A model generated the notes under the pieces. That model searched no databases. It saw only the letters and a program-made list of their open reading frames with translations, and had not been told where the DNA came from. From contig NZ_STGV01000001.1 of NCBI RefSeq assembly GCF_004912165.1, forward strand, positions 62,001 through 126,000: a stretch of 64,000 bases of DNA, given 5' to 3'. The translations under genes and the position numbers were made by a program. This document shows positions 8,965 to 18,246 of this stretch, piece after piece (the stretch's first letter is position 1; each line of letters starts with the position of its first letter). The DNA comes from Peteryoungia ipomoeae. Its GTDB lineage: Bacteria; Pseudomonadota; Alphaproteobacteria; Rhizobiales; Rhizobiaceae.

Positions 8965-9777
8965 TCAATTCTCCTCAATGACGATTGCCGAAATCTGGCG
9001 ACCGTAGTCCGGTTCGCCAGCATGGGTCGTTCGGCGGTAAGAATAGAAGGATTGCGCGTTGGAATAGGTGCAGTGTCCAAGGGCCGTGGCCTTGATGCCG
9101 GCTGCGCCCAGTCTTGCAAGCGTCAGGCCGGGCAGGTCGAACATGGCATGATCAGGTTTGTCCGACGGGATAAAGTACTGCGCATAAACCGGATCTCGCG
9201 CGACGAAGCGCTCGACGAACTCGGGACCGACCTCGTAGTTCCTCTGGGAGATCGACGGCCCAAGGGTGGCGCAAATGGTGTCGCGGTTTGCTCCGAGCGC
9301 CACCATGGCATCGATCGTGTTTTCGAGAACGCCATCGAGGGCGCCTTTCCAGCCTGCATGGGCCGCGCCGATGACGCGATTTTCGCAGTCTGCGAAAAGG
9401 ATCGGGCCACAATCGGCCGTCAGCACGCCAAGGATCAGGCCCGGCGTGCGGGTAACAATCGCGTCCGCCTTTGGCCGGTCCCCCTCAAAGGCCGCGTCGA
9501 CGATTGCGACGTCTGGGGAGTGAACCTGGTGGACCGTGACGAGGCGGTCTGTGGGCTGGGCAAACCAGCCGGCCACGCGTCGCCGGTTTTCCTGTACGCG
9601 GTCTGGACTGTCTGCAGAGCCGACGCCGACATTGAGGCCCTGGTAGATGCCTTCGGAAACGCCGCCTTCGCGGGTGAAGAAACCGTGCCGTATCCCGCTT
9701 TCGCGCCCCTCCGAAAGGAGGGGGGACTGGATCGTGGAGGGAAGGTCCGGGGCGGCCGCCGTCTCAGGGGGAATCAT
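8965..9777 (-). CDS. pgeF: Laccase-domain purine nucleoside phosphorylase / peptidoglycan-editing factor (YfiH family)
   Basis: A protein of 270 residues of the YfiH/PgeF/LACC1 family. It carries the metal-site motifs VHQVHSPDV, TADCGPILFAD and GAAHAGWKG. Family members phosphorolyse or deaminate purine nucleosides, and the E. coli protein prevents mis-incorporation during peptidoglycan synthesis. The start at 9777 has GGAGGA upstream. It lies in an operon with lgt, midA and the M24 gene. A role in purine salvage would fit the purine catabolic genes elsewhere in the window, but the link is distant. Confidence 0.9.
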   Translation of the reverse strand: MIPPETAAAPDLPSTIQSPLLSEGRESGIRHGFFTREGGVSEGIYQGLNVGVGSADSPDRVQENRRRVAGWFAQPTDRLVTVHQVHSPDVAIVDAAFEGDRPKADAIVTRTPGLILGVLTADCGPILFADCENRVIGAAHAGWKGALDGVLENTIDAMVALGANRDTICATLGPSISQRNYEVGPEFVERFVARDPVYAQYFIPSDKPDHAMFDLPGLTLARLGAAGIKATALGHCTYSNAQSFYSYRRTTHAGEPDYGRQISAIVIEEN

Positions 9778-9908
9778 GTCTGGTCCTCCGGCGCTATGCA
9801 CACGCAATAGAGAGAGTTTTTCGGCTTAAGCTTTTGTAAAGATAAGCAAAAACGCGATGCTTTCGTGTTTTTCATGCGGCCGGATCGTGTCGCCCTTGGG
9901 CGCGCGTG

Positions 9909-11015
9909 TCAATGCCCTGATCGAAATGGCGCAAGGTGAAGGCTGGGCATGGACACTGCAAGAACCTTGAACAATTCGCCCATATTGCCGTTTCCAGGCG
10001 CGACGAGTCGGGTCACGGCTTCGATGATTTCCTGTTGTGCTGCCTCATCCTTGCCGCGGCCCAGCGAAGACGCTCGCTGCTCGATGCCGAGGCCAAGGAG
10101 GAAGTCGCCCTGATGCATGCAGCCATTCAGGTGAATGCCGGCCGCAACGGCAGTGCGCGCCAGGTGTTCGAAGTCGACATGGCTCGTGAGGTCGGCAAGA
10201 CCTGGATGTGCCAGTGGCGGATCGAATTCATGGGCGCGGACCGCCTGCAGCGTATCGCCGTAGTTGGAGACCATATGGCCATAGTCGATGATTAGCGCCG
10301 TGCCGTGGCAGGCGCGCAGGCGCTCGCAGATGGTCAGCATCACCGACTGGCGGGCCGGTGCATATTCCAGGATTGTTCCGTCCGGAGGCGAGCTTTCGCC
10401 CTGTGGCAGAAGGTCGGGATCCAGGCGGGTGGGGCCAAGGGTGAAGGCAAGCTCGCCTTCCGGCGAAAGGCCGACCATGCGTTCAAAGAAGCCCTCAGGC
10501 GTCTTGACGAATTGGCGGATCGGGATTGCGTCGAACAATTCGTTCGCCACCAGAAGTGTAAAACCCTGCGGCACCTCGTCGAAGCTGTCGTGCCAGGCAA
10601 GCTTGTCTGCATGGCCTGCCAGGGTGTCGCGCTGCGTCAGCTTCAAGAGACTGCTGGTTTCCACCAGGTGAACGCTGGCTGTTTCGTAGAGGGCCGGGGC
10701 GGCGCGGGCAATCACGCGCAAGATGTCCGACATCATCGTTCCGCGCCCAGGTCCGATTTCGACCAGACGGATGTCTGCGGGCTCGCCATGTCGCTGCCAG
10801 GTATCGATCAGGAAGACGCCGAGCATTTCGCCAAACAACTGGCTGATCTCGGGTGCCGTGATGAAGTCACCGGCGCGACCGAAGGGATGGCGCGTGCGAT
10901 AGTAGCCGTGTTCCGGATCTGCGAGGCAGAGCGCGAAGTAATCGGAGACGCTGATCGGGCCATTGGTGAAGATCAGGCCCTTGATTTTCTCTGCCAGCGG
11001 GGTCGGCGTTTCCAT
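9909..11015 (-). CDS. MidA/NDUFAF7-family SAM-dependent methyltransferase
   Basis: A protein of 368 residues. The SAM-binding glycine motif VEIGPGRGTMM is followed by further features of the MidA/NDUFAF7 family, such as ANELFDAIPI and IIDYGH. Mitochondrial NDUFAF7 dimethylates an arginine of complex I subunit NDUFS2, and the bacterial homologues are assumed to act on respiratory complex I. It begins two bases after the lgt stop, so the two are translationally linked, a common alphaproteobacterial arrangement. Confidence 0.9.
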   Translation of the reverse strand: METPTPLAEKIKGLIFTNGPISVSDYFALCLADPEHGYYRTRHPFGRAGDFITAPEISQLFGEMLGVFLIDTWQRHGEPADIRLVEIGPGRGTMMSDILRVIARAAPALYETASVHLVETSSLLKLTQRDTLAGHADKLAWHDSFDEVPQGFTLLVANELFDAIPIRQFVKTPEGFFERMVGLSPEGELAFTLGPTRLDPDLLPQGESSPPDGTILEYAPARQSVMLTICERLRACHGTALIIDYGHMVSNYGDTLQAVRAHEFDPPLAHPGLADLTSHVDFEHLARTAVAAGIHLNGCMHQGDFLLGLGIEQRASSLGRGKDEAAQQEIIEAVTRLVAPGNGNMGELFKVLAVSMPSLHLAPFRSGH

Positions 11016-11017
11016 GC

Positions 11018-11869
11018 TCAGTTTCCTCGCGCCGAATTGGCGTTTGCACGCAATGAACGGACGAACAGGCCAAGCCCAATCATCAGCATGGGCAGGGAAA
11101 GCAGCATGCCCATGGTGAGCCAGCCGCCGAGGAGATAGCCGAGTTGCGGATCAGGCTCGCGGAAGAATTCCACGAAAATGCGCGCAGACGCATAGCCTGC
11201 GGCGAAAAGTCCAGTGATACGCCCCGCGTATTTGAGGTGCCCCAGTCGCGCAAGAACCTGCAGGACGATGAAGAGGACGAGGCCCTCGAGGGCCGCCTCG
11301 TAGAGCTGGCTTGGATGGCGCGGGAAGGGGCCGCCCGTCGGAAAGGCCATCGCCCAGGCAACGTCCGACGGACGCCCCCACAGCTCGCCGTTGACGAAAT
11401 TGGCGAGGCGCCCGAAGAAAAGGCCGATCGGTGCCACGCAGGCGACGAGATCGAAGAGGCTGAGGAGCCGGATCTGGTTGCGCCTGGCGAAATAGAGCAT
11501 GGCGATCGTCGTGCCAATCAGGCCGCCGTGGAAGGACATGCCTCCGTCCCAGACGGCAAAGATGCGCAAGGGGTTCGCCACCACATTGGCGAAGTCGTAG
11601 AAGAGGATATAGCCGAGGCGTCCGCCCGCAACGATGCCGATTGCCGCCCAAAGGATGAAGTCGTCGACCTGCTGCAGCGTCAGGGGTGGGGTGTTATCGC
11701 GCCAAAGGCCGGGTCTGCGCAGAAGATCGCGCGCCACAAGCCACGCCAAGAGGATGCCGGCAACATAGGCAAGCCCGTACCAATGCACCTTGAGCGGTCC
11801 AACCGAGAAGGCGACCGGGTCGATCGCAGGGAAGGAGACGGCTGCAAAGAGGTCTAGAACTGACAACAA
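11018..11869 (-). CDS. lgt: Prolipoprotein diacylglyceryl transferase
   Basis: A polytopic inner-membrane enzyme of 283 residues that transfers diacylglycerol from phosphatidylglycerol to the lipobox cysteine of prolipoproteins. It has the family signature [15 protein letters not shown] and the HWYG and GGMSFHGGL motifs. The start is a TTG at 11869 (or the adjacent TTG at 11866): an in-frame TAG lies two codons upstream and no ATG occurs before the conserved N-terminal motifs. It is the first gene of a minus-strand operon, divergent from the UbiK-like gene. Confidence 0.95.
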   Translation of the reverse strand: MLSVLDLFAAVSFPAIDPVAFSVGPLKVHWYGLAYVAGILLAWLVARDLLRRPGLWRDNTPPLTLQQVDDFILWAAIGIVAGGRLGYILFYDFANVVANPLRIFAVWDGGMSFHGGLIGTTIAMLYFARRNQIRLLSLFDLVACVAPIGLFFGRLANFVNGELWGRPSDVAWAMAFPTGGPFPRHPSQLYEAALEGLVLFIVLQVLARLGHLKYAGRITGLFAAGYASARIFVEFFREPDPQLGYLLGGWLTMGMLLSLPMLMIGLGLFVRSLRANANSARGN

Positions 11870-12055
11870 GGGCTAACTTTCTTTGATGACGGGCGAAGAT
11901 GGCGTTGCGATCTGGCACGGTCAAGATGGAATCAGTCGGGTCGCCCCAAGATCAACCGCCAATACACATCTCGTACCTTGCATGGGAGTGACGTTCGTCC
12001 TACCTCAGGGGTACAGTCTTGTTTCATCTCTTCTTGTCCCAAGGGAGCACCTGCC

Positions 12056-12316
12056 ATGACCACCGGATCGAACCGTATTCTTGATGATTTCGCCAAGCTG
12101 ATGACGGATGCCGCCGGCGCTGCGCAAGGGGTGCGCCGCGAGGTGGAGACGGCCTTCCACGCCCAGGCGGAGCGCTGGCTGAACAGCCTCGACGTGGTCA
12201 AGCGTGAGGAGTTCGATGTGGTGCGCGACATGGCACTCAAGGCGCGCGAAGAGAATGATGCGCTTTTGCGCCGAATTGAGGCGCTTGAGGCCAAGCTCGG
12301 CAAGCCGGCCGACTGA
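12056..12316 (+). CDS. UbiK/BMFP-family accessory protein (DUF526)
   Basis: A small protein of 86 residues with a helical N-terminus (ILDDFAKLMTDAAGAAQGVR) and a C-terminal coiled coil (LLRRIEALEAKLG), the layout of the BMFP/UbiK family. In enterobacteria UbiK promotes ubiquinone synthesis, and Brucella BMFP is a trimeric membrane-fusogenic protein. AAGGGAG precedes the ATG. It is divergent from lgt and followed by a strong terminator, so it is probably monocistronic. Confidence 0.85.
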   Translation: MTTGSNRILDDFAKLMTDAAGAAQGVRREVETAFHAQAERWLNSLDVVKREEFDVVRDMALKAREENDALLRRIEALEAKLGKPAD

Positions 12317-12356
12317 TCGCTGCTCGCATGTCGAGTCACATTTTGCACCGTTGCAG

Positions 12357-12383
12357 CCCGCAGATTGTATCTGCGGGTTTTTT
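12357..12383 (+). terminator. Rho-independent terminator
   Basis: CCCGCAGAT (12357-12365), a 3-base loop, ATCTGCGGG (12369-12377), then six T. It lies 40 bases after the UbiK-like stop codon. Confidence 0.92.
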
Positions 12384-12745
12384 GATGGCCGAAGCGCCTT
12401 GACGCCGTGTTTTGGACATGCCTTTGACGAAAAAAAATCCAGCTTGTGGACAGCTCTTAAAAAGCCAATCGGCAGAGTCGGTTACCCGTCAATCCAAACG
12501 CGATTCCCGAAGCGTCATCCACAGCCCAGACCTGCAAAACGCATGAAGGGGGCTTTCGCTTCCGATCCGCAATTATAGACTGATTTTAAATGATGATTCT
12601 AAACGGGTCGGCGTAAGTTTCAGACAGGGTGCGTGTTTTACCCTGGGCTCTCAGGAATCATTTTCAGTTCAGTCTCCGGTTCTGGTGTCTGCGTGTTTCG
12701 GCCTTTAGCCGAAGGGGTGGACTCGTCCGGTCGAGAAGGTGATGC
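12384..12745. other. 362-base region without a recognisable gene
   Basis: It runs from the terminator to the YbjN start. Two stretches resemble DnaA boxes: TGTGGACAG near 12446 and TCATCCACA near 12514, the latter one mismatch from TTATCCACA. The part before the YbjN gene is AT-richer (about 12570-12660) and is the likely promoter region. No coding frame or RNA gene could be supported. Confidence 0.4.
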
Positions 12746-13246
12746 ATGAGCCTCATGGAATTAGATATCGAACGCCAGTCGAACCCGGTCGATACGATCG
12801 AGTTTGTGGCAGCGACCAATGATTGGTCGTTCGAGCGCTCCGGCGAAGACGAGCTGGCCATGACGGTGTCGGGCCGCTGGGCCGATTATCACGTGTCCTT
12901 TTCCTGGATGGAAGAATTCGAGGCGCTGCATCTGGCTTCTGCCTTTGATCTCAAGATTCCCGAGGCCCGCCTCAACGAGGTGATCCGGCTTTTGTCCCAT
13001 GTCAACGGACAGGTGCTGATGGGGCACTTCGATCTGTGGCGGAATGAGGACGTGGTGATCTTCCGCCAGTCGCTGCTGCTGGCCGGCGGCGCCGAGCCGA
13101 CCAATCGTCAGGTGGAAGTTCTGCTGTCATCGGCAGTCGAGGCTTGCGAAGCCTATTATCAGGCGTTCCAGTTTGTCGTCTGGTCCGGAATGGATGCAAA
13201 ATCCGCCATGGATGCTGTTCTGTTCGAGACGGTCGGAGAAGCCTGA
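12746..13246 (+). CDS. YbjN domain-containing protein
   Basis: A protein of 166 residues matching the YbjN family, whose fold resembles a type III secretion chaperone and whose biochemical role is poorly defined. Its acidic, tryptophan-containing pattern (VSGRWADYHVSFSW, LMGHFDLW) is typical. GAGAAGGTG precedes the ATG. It lies two bases before proC and is likely co-transcribed with proC and the tRNA-binding gene; that order is common in Rhizobiaceae. Confidence 0.85.
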   Translation: MSLMELDIERQSNPVDTIEFVAATNDWSFERSGEDELAMTVSGRWADYHVSFSWMEEFEALHLASAFDLKIPEARLNEVIRLLSHVNGQVLMGHFDLWRNEDVVIFRQSLLLAGGAEPTNRQVEVLLSSAVEACEAYYQAFQFVVWSGMDAKSAMDAVLFETVGEA

Positions 13247-13248
13247 GA

Positions 13249-14067
13249 ATGATGCAAGGGGCGTTTGGGAAGATCGTTCTCGTTGGTGCCGGCAATATGG
13301 GAAGTGCCATGCTGGCCGGCTGGTTGAAGAATGGCATTCCCGGCGCGTCGATCACTGTCCTAGATCCCAGCCCGTCCGAGCGCATCCTCGAGCAGATCGG
13401 TGCCGCTGGCGCACAGCATCTGACGCAGGTGCCCGATGGACTCGTTGCAGATATCCTGTTTCTCGCCATCAAGCCGCAGATGATGGATGCGGTTCTGCCG
13501 GGCCTGAAGCCCTTGATGGCGGGCACGACCACCGTTGTTTCGGTTGCTGCGGGAACGACGATTGCCGCGATGGCACGGCATCTTGGACCGTCGCCGACAG
13601 TGCGGGCCATGCCGAATACCCCGGCCATGATCGGGCGTGGTGTGACCGGTGCATTCGCCAACGATGCGGTGACCGAGGCGCAGCGCGAGATCGTCCATCG
13701 TCTCTTGAAGGTGTCAGGTCCCGTTGAATGGGTCGATAGCGAAGCGGCCATCAATGCCGTGACTGCGCTGTCAGGCAGCGGGCCGGCCTATGTTTTCTAT
13801 CTCGTCGAGTGCATGGCAGAGGCAGGTCGAAAATCCGGCCTGCCGGCGGACCTCGCCATGCGTCTTGCACGGGAAACGGTGGCGGGGGCTGGTGAACTGC
13901 TGCACCAGTCCCCCGACCCAGCCGAGACTTTGCGCAGGAATGTCACCTCACCCGGCGGCACGACAGCGGCAGCGCTTGGCGTTCTGATGGCCGAAAACGG
14001 AATGCAGCCATTGTTTGATCGTGCCATCGAGGCTGCGCGTCTGCGTGCCGAGGAGCTTTCGCAGTGA
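13249..14067 (+). CDS. proC: Pyrroline-5-carboxylate reductase
   Basis: An enzyme of 272 residues that reduces pyrroline-5-carboxylate to proline with NAD(P)H. It shows the Rossmann motif [13 protein letters not shown], the AMPNTPA motif, and the C-terminal signature [13 protein letters not shown] with VTSPGGTT. The start at 13249 is two bases after the YbjN stop with GGAGAAG inside the end of YbjN; a second ATG follows at once. Confidence 0.96.
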   Translation: MMQGAFGKIVLVGAGNMGSAMLAGWLKNGIPGASITVLDPSPSERILEQIGAAGAQHLTQVPDGLVADILFLAIKPQMMDAVLPGLKPLMAGTTTVVSVAAGTTIAAMARHLGPSPTVRAMPNTPAMIGRGVTGAFANDAVTEAQREIVHRLLKVSGPVEWVDSEAAINAVTALSGSGPAYVFYLVECMAEAGRKSGLPADLAMRLARETVAGAGELLHQSPDPAETLRRNVTSPGGTTAAALGVLMAENGMQPLFDRAIEAARLRAEELSQ

Positions 14068-14420
14068 CGGACGAAACTACCGGCTCCACCATCAGTTTTG
14101 CAGACTTCGAGAAGGTCGATATTCGCGTTGGCACAATTGTCGACGCCGAGCCCTTTCCTGAGGCGCGTAAACCGGCCTTCAAGGTGAAGATCGATTTCGG
14201 GCCGGAACTTGGCATCAAGAAGTCATCGGCGCAGATCACCGTCCATTACCCGCTGGAAACACTGGTCGGCCGGCAAGTGCTGGCTGTGGTCAATTTCCCG
14301 CCGCGGCAGATCGGCCCCGTTCGCTCCGAGGTGCTGACGCTCGGGTTTGCCGACGAAAACGGCGCAATCGTTCTGGCCGGTGTCGAACGACCAGTGCCGA
14401 ACGGCCAGAAGCTGATGTGA
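14064..14420 (+). CDS. tRNA-binding domain protein (CsaA/YgjH-like)
   Basis: A protein of 118 residues consisting of a single EMAP-II-like tRNA-binding OB fold: [12 protein letters not shown] at the start, [30 protein letters not shown]. CsaA of Bacillus has this composition and shows chaperone-like, export-related activity; YgjH binds tRNA. The GTG start overlaps the proC stop (GTGA), indicating translational coupling. Confidence 0.88.
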   Translation: MTDETTGSTISFADFEKVDIRVGTIVDAEPFPEARKPAFKVKIDFGPELGIKKSSAQITVHYPLETLVGRQVLAVVNFPPRQIGPVRSEVLTLGFADENGAIVLAGVERPVPNGQKLM

Positions 14421-14446
14421 GTTTAAGCCGGGCCCTGGCTCGACCG

Positions 14447-15829
14447 CTACAGCGGAATGCGGATCACCGCCCGCAAGCCTCCAAGATGACTGTCCTCCAG
14501 CGTGACATTGCCGCCATGCGTGCGGGCGATGTCGCGCGCGATTGCAAGACCAAGTCCGGTGCCGGAGGCATCGAGATTGCGCGCTTCGTCCAGGCGGAAA
14601 AAGGGTTTGAAGACATCGTCGCGCGCGCTGGCCGGAATGCCCGGGCCATCGTCGTCAAAGGTGATCACGAGCCACTTGCTGGTGTGACGGGCGGTGATTT
14701 GCAGCGAATGGGCATAGCGTCTTGCGTTTGAGGCCAAGTTGGTCACTAGGCGGGCAAAGGCATTGGGACGGACGCGGACCGTGCCTTCGCCCTGGATCTC
14801 AAAGGTCAATGTCTTGCCATGCAGGGCGAAATCTTCCGAAAGCTTGATGAACAAGGCAGACAGGTCGAGGCTGCCGACATCTTCCTCGATCTCGCCTTTG
14901 GCAAAATCGAGATAGCCCTCCAACATGCTCTGCATGTCGTCGATATCCTGGTTGAGGCTGTCTATCTCGGGGCCATCGCCGGCAAGTGCCAGTTGCAAGC
15001 GGAATCGGGTGAGGATCGTGCGCAGGTCATGACTGACGCCTGCCAGCATGGCGGTGCGCTGCTCGATCTGGCGTTCGATGCGTTCGCGCATCAGGATGAA
15101 GGCAAGGCCTGCACGCCTGACTTCATCGGCGCCCCGCGGTGCAAAGCCGCCCGGCGGCCTCTGGCCCTTGCCGAAGCTTTCCGCCGCATCGGCGAGTGCG
15201 AGAATAGGCCTGATCTGGCCGCGGAGAAACAGAATGGAGATCACGATCAGCACCAGCGCCGTCGAGACCATCCAGACGAGGAAGATATGGGTGTTGGAGG
15301 CATAGGCCTCGTTGCGGCGGGCAAAGATGCGCAATGTGTCGTCGCCCGTGACAATCCGGATTTCGACAAGACGGGAATCGCCGACAGTATCGATCCAGAA
15401 GGGGCGGCGGATCTGGCGGGCGATTTCGTCCGACAGGATCTGGTCGAGGATCGAGAAGAAGGGGCGGGGGCGTGGCGATGGCAGTTCCGTTCCCGGTTCG
15501 CGCGAGACGGTGAGGTTGAGCTTGTTGGCAGCAACGCTGACGATCCGGTCGAAATCTTCGTCGGCGGGATAGATTTCGATGAGGTCGATGACGGCAGAGA
15601 TGTCTCGGGTCACGGCAGCAGACAGGCGTTCGGTCACGAGCTGCCAATGCCGCTCCATGAAGACGAAGGCGACGACGGTCTGCAGGATCAGCATCGGCAG
15701 GATGATGATCAGCAGCGATCTGGCGTAAAGCCCCGTGGGCAGGCGGTAGCGCAGCCAGCGCATGGCGCCGGGCACGCTACTGGATGGCGCGCGGTCTCTG
15801 TCACGGCGGATCTGGTCGAAGAGCGTCAT
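14447..15829 (-). CDS. EnvZ-like sensor histidine kinase
   Basis: A protein of 460 residues. TM1 near residues 40-60, a periplasmic region, TM2 (VWMVSTALVLIVISILFL), HAMP, a HisKA region with GVSHDLRT, and an HATPase with N box NLASNARRYA, G1 DDDGPGIP and GTGLGLAIA. After the phospho-His motif the usual Pro is replaced by Ile (HDLRTILTRF). It is the third gene of a MarR-regulator-kinase operon. The signal is unknown. Confidence 0.92.
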   Translation of the reverse strand: MTLFDQIRRDRDRAPSSSVPGAMRWLRYRLPTGLYARSLLIIILPMLILQTVVAFVFMERHWQLVTERLSAAVTRDISAVIDLIEIYPADEDFDRIVSVAANKLNLTVSREPGTELPSPRPRPFFSILDQILSDEIARQIRRPFWIDTVGDSRLVEIRIVTGDDTLRIFARRNEAYASNTHIFLVWMVSTALVLIVISILFLRGQIRPILALADAAESFGKGQRPPGGFAPRGADEVRRAGLAFILMRERIERQIEQRTAMLAGVSHDLRTILTRFRLQLALAGDGPEIDSLNQDIDDMQSMLEGYLDFAKGEIEEDVGSLDLSALFIKLSEDFALHGKTLTFEIQGEGTVRVRPNAFARLVTNLASNARRYAHSLQITARHTSKWLVITFDDDGPGIPASARDDVFKPFFRLDEARNLDASGTGLGLAIARDIARTHGGNVTLEDSHLGGLRAVIRIPL

Positions 15830-15873
15830 CTGTCTCCGTTGTCTCCGCGAACCCTGTCGCGGTGTGTTCGGTC

Positions 15874-16569
15874 TCAGTCCATGCTGAGACGATAGCCGAT
15901 CCCGCGCACGGTTTGCAGCCATAGCGGATTGGCCGGGTCGTCCTCGATCTTGCGGCGCAGCCGGTTGATCTGCACATCGATCGTGCGTTCGCCGACATCG
16001 GTGTCTTCGGCCACAAGTTCATGGCGTGGGATGGTCTCGCCGGCCCGGGTGGAGAAGAGATACATGATCTCCTGTTCGCGATCGGTCAGGCGTATGATCT
16101 CGGCACCTTTTCGCAACTCCTTGCGCAGCAGCGAGAAGGTATAGGGGCCGAACACCACCTGATCGATCTTCGGCTGATCGGGATTGCTGTTGCGCTTCAG
16201 GATGTTGTTGATGCGAAGCACGAGCTCGCGGGGATCGAAGGGTTTGGCGAGATAATCATCCGCTCCGGCTTCCAGGCCGGCAATGCGTGAATCGGCTTCC
16301 GAGCGGGCCGTCAGCAGGATGACCGGCACGCGCTTGTCGTCCGACAGGCTCTGGGTGAGCTGCAGGCCGTTTTCGCCGGGCATCATGACATCGAGCACCA
16401 GGAGGTCGAAGTCCAGGCCTTCCAGCTTGCGTCGCGCTTCCGCGGCATCTGCGGCGACCGTGACCCTGAAGCCTTTTTCGGTGAGGAAGCGATGCAGAAG
16501 CTCGCGAATGCGTCGGTCGTCGTCTACGACCAGAAGATGGGCTGCATCGTCGGCAAGGACTTTCTGCAT
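15874..16569 (-). CDS. OmpR-family response regulator
   Basis: About 231 residues. The receiver domain has the acidic pair in LLVVDDD, phospho-acceptor Asp in LLVLDVMMPGENG, and the conserved Thr and Lys (LLTARS, AKPFDP). The C-terminal winged helix ends RTIDVQINRLRRKIEDDP. The ATG at 16569 is two bases after the MarR stop, with CGGAG upstream; a GTG at 16575 is the alternative. The cognate kinase follows 44 bases downstream. Confidence 0.93.
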   Translation of the reverse strand: MQKVLADDAAHLLVVDDDRRIRELLHRFLTEKGFRVTVAADAAEARRKLEGLDFDLLVLDVMMPGENGLQLTQSLSDDKRVPVILLTARSEADSRIAGLEAGADDYLAKPFDPRELVLRINNILKRNSNPDQPKIDQVVFGPYTFSLLRKELRKGAEIIRLTDREQEIMYLFSTRAGETIPRHELVAEDTDVGERTIDVQINRLRRKIEDDPANPLWLQTVRGIGYRLSMD

Positions 16570-16571
16570 GG

Positions 16572-17093
16572 TCACTCCGGATCTTCGCTGACAGCTTCGG
16601 GACTGGCGCCGTTGCTGGGTTGCTGCATACCGCTCAGGAAACGGCGTACGGCATCCCGTTCCCCATCGCTCATGCCTTCCATGGCGCGCCCAATTCGGCG
16701 AGACTGTGGCTCGCAGAGCGCAAGCGCCAATTCGCGACCGGCAAGTGTGGGGTAAAGGCGGCGCTGCCTTCGGTCCGCAGGCCCCGCCATTTGCCGAATA
16801 TAGCCGCTGTCGATCAATTCCTTGAGCACGCGTGCCAGGCTCTGCTTGGTGATCTGCAATATGCCGAGAAGGTCCGCCACCGTCATGCCAGGTCTGCGGC
16901 TGACGAAATGCACCACGCGGTGATGCGCGCGTCCATAGTCGAGCTTGGCCAGAACCGCATCCGGGTCGGAGACGAAGTCTCGATACGCAAAGAAGAGATT
17001 CTCGATCGTGTCGAAGTCGATCGTCTTGTCATCGACAACCGGCAGGTCCGGCATTGTTTTTTTCGCTGCCTTGGCTGCAGACTGACGAACCAC
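16572..17093 (-). CDS. MarR-family transcriptional regulator
   Basis: A protein of 173 residues with a MarR winged helix: MTVADLLGILQITKQSLARV as recognition region, then the wing ADRRQRRLYPTLAG. The GTG start at 17093 has AAGGG at proper spacing. Being first in an operon with a response regulator and sensor kinase, it probably controls that operon, which is unusual for a two-component system. The ligand is unknown. Confidence 0.9.
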   Translation of the reverse strand: MVRQSAAKAAKKTMPDLPVVDDKTIDFDTIENLFFAYRDFVSDPDAVLAKLDYGRAHHRVVHFVSRRPGMTVADLLGILQITKQSLARVLKELIDSGYIRQMAGPADRRQRRLYPTLAGRELALALCEPQSRRIGRAMEGMSDGERDAVRRFLSGMQQPSNGASPEAVSEDPE

Positions 17094-17340
17094 GCTTTCA
17101 ACCCTTCATGCTGTTAACTGTTTAGGCTGCCCGGACGAACCTGCGGCTGCAATTTCCGGGGCTGGGCGGCCTGCGCGCAACCTATGCATAAGTATGGCAA
17201 ATTTCCAACAAAAAGGAGGGGAACACAGATCCGCCCAAGTCCTTTGAAACTTATCGTCGCCATGTTCGTTAACGCTGCGAACAAGCCCTGTCCTTTCCTC
17301 CCCCGCTGAGTGCTGCCTCAGCCCATTGCGAGCCACCATC

Positions 17341-17505
17341 ATGAGCCTGTCCGGTCAGTCTGCCGCTACCCATGCCGCGCCGAGCCTTCGTTCCGTAGCC
17401 GTCCTCGTTTTCAGCGCCAAGATCGCGGTTGCAGCCTTTCTCGTTTCACAGGTCATGACAGCCCCGCAACCCGCTGCCGTCCACGCCTACGGCCTCGACC
17501 GGTAA
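17341..17505 (+). CDS. Candidate small membrane protein (54 residues)
   Basis: An open frame from ATG 17341 to TAA 17505. A polar N-terminus of 17 residues is followed by one hydrophobic stretch (SVAVLVFSAKIAVAAFLVSQ) and a short Pro/Ala tail, so it could be a single-pass membrane peptide or carry a signal peptide. No clear ribosome site is visible upstream, and it could be chance. It sits between the divergent MarR gene and the metallo-hydrolase gene. It is not recognised as a known family. Confidence 0.4.
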   Translation: MSLSGQSAATHAAPSLRSVAVLVFSAKIAVAAFLVSQVMTAPQPAAVHAYGLDR

Positions 17506-17577
17506 CGCGTCCTATTTCATCTCCGATGCTTGCCGTGGTATCGCTCCTCTTCGAAATGAAGAAGGAGAGCCTCACTC

Positions 17578-18222
17578 ATGGGCAAGGTCCAGGCTGGAAT
17601 CATTCCCGTCACACCGTTTCAGCAGAACTGCACTGTTCTCTTCGATGACGAGACCCGGGAGGGTGTCGTTGTCGATCCGGGCGGCGATGTGGACGTCATT
17701 CTGGCTGTCGTTGCGGAAAACAATATCACGCTGAAAGCGATCTGGCTGACGCATGGCCATCTGGACCATGCCGGCGGCGCTGCAGAGATGCGTGAAAAGA
17801 CGGGGCTTAAGGTAATCGGGCCACACCGGGATGACGAACCGCTGTTGCAGCGGATCGAGACGCAGGCCGCGACCTACCGCATTGCCGGTCTGCGCAGCGT
17901 TGAGCCAGACCAGTGGCTCGAGGACGGTGAACGTCTGTCGTTTTCGGGCCATGAGTTTGAAGTCTATCATTGCCCCGGTCATGCACCCGGCCACGTGATC
18001 TTCTTCAACCGCGAGCAGAAATTCGCGCATCTGGGCGATGTGCTGTTTGCCGGGTCCGTTGGCCGCACCGATCTTCCCGGTGGCAATCACGAAGTGCTGA
18101 TGGCGTCCATCCGCGATAAGGTTCTGCCGCTTGGCGATGATGTCGGCTTTATCTGCGGCCATGGGCCCGGCAGCCGGATCGGCGACGAGCGGCGCAGCAA
18201 TCCCTTCATTCAGGGACTGTGA
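17578..18222 (+). CDS. MBL-fold metallo-hydrolase (glyoxalase II-like, YcbL type)
   Basis: A protein of 214 residues with the metal motif THGHLDHAGG, further ligands HCPGHAPGH, GDVLFAGSVGRTD and CGHGPGS. This is the short glyoxalase II-like subgroup without the C-terminal helical domain. Family members hydrolyse S-lactoylglutathione or related thioesters. AGAAGGAGAG precedes the ATG. It is convergent with the DEAD-box helicase gene across a shared terminator. Confidence 0.9.
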   Translation: MGKVQAGIIPVTPFQQNCTVLFDDETREGVVVDPGGDVDVILAVVAENNITLKAIWLTHGHLDHAGGAAEMREKTGLKVIGPHRDDEPLLQRIETQAATYRIAGLRSVEPDQWLEDGERLSFSGHEFEVYHCPGHAPGHVIFFNREQKFAHLGDVLFAGSVGRTDLPGGNHEVLMASIRDKVLPLGDDVGFICGHGPGSRIGDERRSNPFIQGL

Positions 18223-18246
18223 TTATCTCACCGAGATGCTGAAACG

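Noticed and set aside
12384..12745. Chromosomal replication origin
   Set aside because: Only two imperfect DnaA boxes and none of the genes usually beside an alphaproteobacterial origin (hemE, parAB, dnaA) are near.
13144..13248. Longer N-terminus for proC
   Set aside because: The extension lies inside the YbjN gene in another frame and precedes the Rossmann motif with unrelated sequence; ATG 13249 has a ribosome site.
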